From positions 1 to 8,385 of the forward strand of contig CAMHMM010000075.1 in the NCBI GenBank assembly GCA_946186215.1: a DNA stretch of 8,385 nucleotides, read 5' to 3'. The translations under genes and the position numbers were made by a program. This document shows, one piece after another, positions 7,344-8,385 of the stretch; the stretch's first letter is position 1, and every line of letters begins with the position of its first letter. The DNA is from an uncultured Ruminococcus sp. (GTDB taxonomy: Bacteria > Bacillota > Clostridia > Oscillospirales > Ruminococcaceae). The notes under the pieces are model-generated. The model was given only the letters and a program-made list of their open reading frames with translations, had not been told where the DNA came from and made no database searches.

Positions 7344-7373
7344 ATTTTACCAAACCGTCAAAGTATTTGTCAA
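7344..7373 (-). promoter_or_regulatory. Sigma-A promoter of the HD-GYP sensor gene
   Basis: On the minus strand a perfect -35, TTGACA (7373-7368), and TAAAAT (7349-7344) are separated by 18 bases. TGG directly before the -10 forms an extended TGn element. The predicted start near 7337 leaves a leader of about 150 bases before ATG 7188. Confidence 0.7.
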
Positions 7374-7513
7374 TACTATTTATATCAAAATTATTACCTC
7401 TGTTGCCATCATTTCGACTAAACCGTTCGGGATATAAATAATATAAGACCATGTAAAGCATATGGCACACAACAAAACAGAGGCAAAAACTTAACAAATT
7501 GTATAATAATTGC

Positions 7514-7542
7514 TTGACAACTCATTCAATATGATGTATAAT
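7514..7542 (+). promoter_or_regulatory. Consensus sigma-A promoter of the FN3 protein gene
   Basis: TTGACA (7514-7519) and TATAAT (7537-7542) are both perfect consensus and 17 bases apart, so this is predicted to be a very strong promoter. Transcription should start near 7549, giving a leader of about 120 bases. Such a strong promoter suggests either high constitutive expression or control by a repressor or by the leader RNA. Confidence 0.8.
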
Positions 7543-7566
7543 ATTCAAAATATCATTTGCTTTTGA

Positions 7567-7651
7567 GCGGCCTGAAACAGAAACCGCAAGAAAGCAATGG
7601 CATCAATTGCCTGAATAACTGAATGAACGGCGGGCTGTATCCTGCCTGCCG
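7567..7651 (+). other. Structured 5' leader of the FN3 gene
   Basis: Three hairpins can be drawn in the leader: GCGG/CCGC (7567-7587), GCAAT/ATTGC (7594-7610) and the strongest, an 8-bp stem CGGCGGGC/GCCTGCCG with one G-U pair (7628-7651). The last ends 5 bases before the ribosome binding site AGAGGTG (7656-7662). It is not followed by a U-run, so it is not an obvious terminator. I could not match it to a riboswitch class that I know; the c-di-GMP-I core (GCAAACC, GGACGCAAAGCC) is missing. Confidence 0.35.
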
Positions 7652-7668
7652 GATCAGAGGTGAAATAT

Positions 7669-8385
7669 ATGAGAAAAAGCGGAATAAAGCTTGTTTCCGG
7701 CGGACTGGCCGCGACAGCGGTAATGCTCCTGTCGGTGAGCGCTGCAGCAGTGGATCTTTCATTCGTGCCGGCAGATGAGCTCTCTGACTGGGTGCAGACA
7801 CAGCCGCAGGATGGCAGTCAGGGCTCATCCGGCAGCTTGGAATCATCCCCCATGCCCGATACGGATCCATTCTCGGATGATGATGAAAAGAAGCCGGAGC
7901 CGGATAAAGATAAAAAGGACGGCAGAACGCCCTCACATACCGGGCAGGGCGGCTCAGCGCCGACAGGCTCGGATACGGCAGCCGCAGACAGCACTGCCAC
8001 GACTGCGACAACAAAGGATAGTACAGGAAGCGGCACCGGCGGCACAGAAAGCGGCAAGCCCTCGGGCAGCACGGGCGGATATACGGTAACATACACTTCC
8101 GAACCCGCTCATGTACACACAGACGGCAAAAAAGGCGGATCCGCCGAGCTTAACATAAAGGCCCGCACCGATGGCAAGGGTAATATCATCCTTGAATGGG
8201 ATAAGGCTGAAAAAGCCGACAGCTACACGGTCTATGTAAAATCGGGCAGCAAATGGAAGAAAACAGGCAGCACCAAAAAGTCCTCATACACCTTCAAGGA
8301 TGCAAAAGAGGGCGAGACTTACATATTCATGGTGCGCTATGTTATGGACGGCGAGGCTTCGGCAGCGGCTGATTCCTTCAAAATA
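7669..8385 (+). CDS. Secreted FN3-domain protein, N-terminal part (runs off the window)
   Basis: The frame is open from ATG 7669 to the last base (239 codons, no stop), so the gene continues beyond the window. AGAGGTG (7656-7662) lies 6 bases before the start. Residues 1-27 are a signal peptide: MRKSGIK, a hydrophobic core, and probable cleavage after SAAA. Residues 28-145 look disordered: an acidic/lysine patch (DDDEKKPEPDKDKKDG, 70-85) and a Ser/Thr/Gly/Ala-rich linker. From about 156 to 239 there is a fibronectin type III-like domain, with ILEWDKAEKADSYTVYV (174-190) and ETYIFMVRYV (216-225) as the typical strands. FN3 modules with such linkers are common in secreted or surface enzymes and adhesins of rumen Firmicutes, where they act as spacers or contact modules; the functional domain, if any, would be further downstream. 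It is transcribed away from the HD-GYP sensor, which hints at a shared regulon. Confidence 0.8.
   Translation, partial: MRKSGIKLVSGGLAATAVMLLSVSAAAVDLSFVPADELSDWVQTQPQDGSQGSSGSLESSPMPDTDPFSDDDEKKPEPDKDKKDGRTPSHTGQGGSAPTGSDTAAADSTATTATTKDSTGSGTGGTESGKPSGSTGGYTVTYTSEPAHVHTDGKKGGSAELNIKARTDGKGNIILEWDKAEKADSYTVYVKSGSKWKKTGSTKKSSYTFKDAKEGETYIFMVRYVMDGEASAAADSFKI

Larger units (their letters stand above)
7189..7668. promoter_or_regulatory. 480-bp divergent control region
   Basis: This AT-rich stretch separates the minus-strand sensor gene from the plus-strand FN3 gene and holds one promoter per direction, each with a long leader (about 150 and 120 bases). I found no convincing gene in it: a 74-codon frame from GTG 7217 has no good ribosome binding site and runs across the minus-strand promoter. 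Between the two promoters (7374-7513) I see AT-rich DNA and only a weak 8-bp inverted repeat (7397-7404 with 7476-7483). Confidence 0.7.

Noticed and set aside
7217..7441. A 74-codon open frame on the plus strand in the divergent region
   Set aside because: It starts with GTG without a good ribosome binding site, crosses the minus-strand promoter and leader, and its translation resembles no protein.
7397..7483. 8-bp inverted repeat CCTCTGTT/AACAGAGG with a 71-base gap
   Set aside because: In 140 bases of AT-rich DNA a match of this size is likely enough by chance, and the arms do not overlap either promoter.
7549..7668. Possible c-di-GMP riboswitch in the FN3 leader (contains CCGCAAGAAAGC, and an HD-GYP gene is adjacent)
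   Set aside because: The conserved GEMM core elements (GCAAACC, the GAAA tetraloop with its receptor, GGACGCAAAGCC) are not present in order; a similar CCGCAAGAAGC in the opposite leader is in a different arrangement and is probably chance.

Overview
The window looks like chromosomal DNA of an anaerobic, gut or rumen type Firmicute, most likely Ruminococcus or a close Oscillospiraceae relative. This is inferred from Gram-positive style signal peptides and GGAGG-type ribosome binding sites, sigma-A type promoters, moderate GC with AT-rich intergenic DNA, secreted proteins carrying InlB B-repeats and fibronectin type III modules, and a beta-propeller/HD-GYP sensor of a kind typical of Clostridia. 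No tRNA, rRNA, CRISPR array, insertion sequence or phage gene was seen.

Layout: (1) 1-116 holds a candidate promoter with inverted and direct repeats. (2) 183-2270 (+) encodes a secreted protein of about 695 aa with two InlB-type B-repeats, a long helical/coiled-coil region and a cysteine-containing C-terminal domain of unknown function. (3) 2271-2402 is a convergent gap with a strong hairpin that probably terminates transcription from both sides. (4) 2403-2963 (-) encodes a small SseB-like cytoplasmic protein with its own good promoter. (5) 3063-7188 (-) is one large sensor gene broken into two overlapping frames. The 5' part (6097-7188) has a signal peptide and six propeller blades. The 3' part (3063-6125) has seven more blades, a Y_Y_Y domain, one membrane helix, a complete HD-GYP c-di-GMP phosphodiesterase domain and two extra C-terminal beta-rich repeats. 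Removing a single base near 6170-6180 restores one 1374-aa frame and rebuilds the seventh of 14 blades. (6) 7189-7668 is a 480-bp divergent control region with one strong promoter for each direction. (7) 7669 to the window end (+) is the start of a secreted protein with a disordered linker and an FN3 domain; it has no stop codon inside the window.

How it may work together (inference): the sensor would bind an extracellular ligand with its double propeller and pass the signal through Y_Y_Y and the membrane helix to a cytoplasmic HD-GYP domain that lowers c-di-GMP. The divergent secreted FN3 protein and the InlB-repeat protein are candidate surface or secreted effectors in the same neighbourhood. 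The frameshift raises the question of whether the sensor is intact in the living strain.
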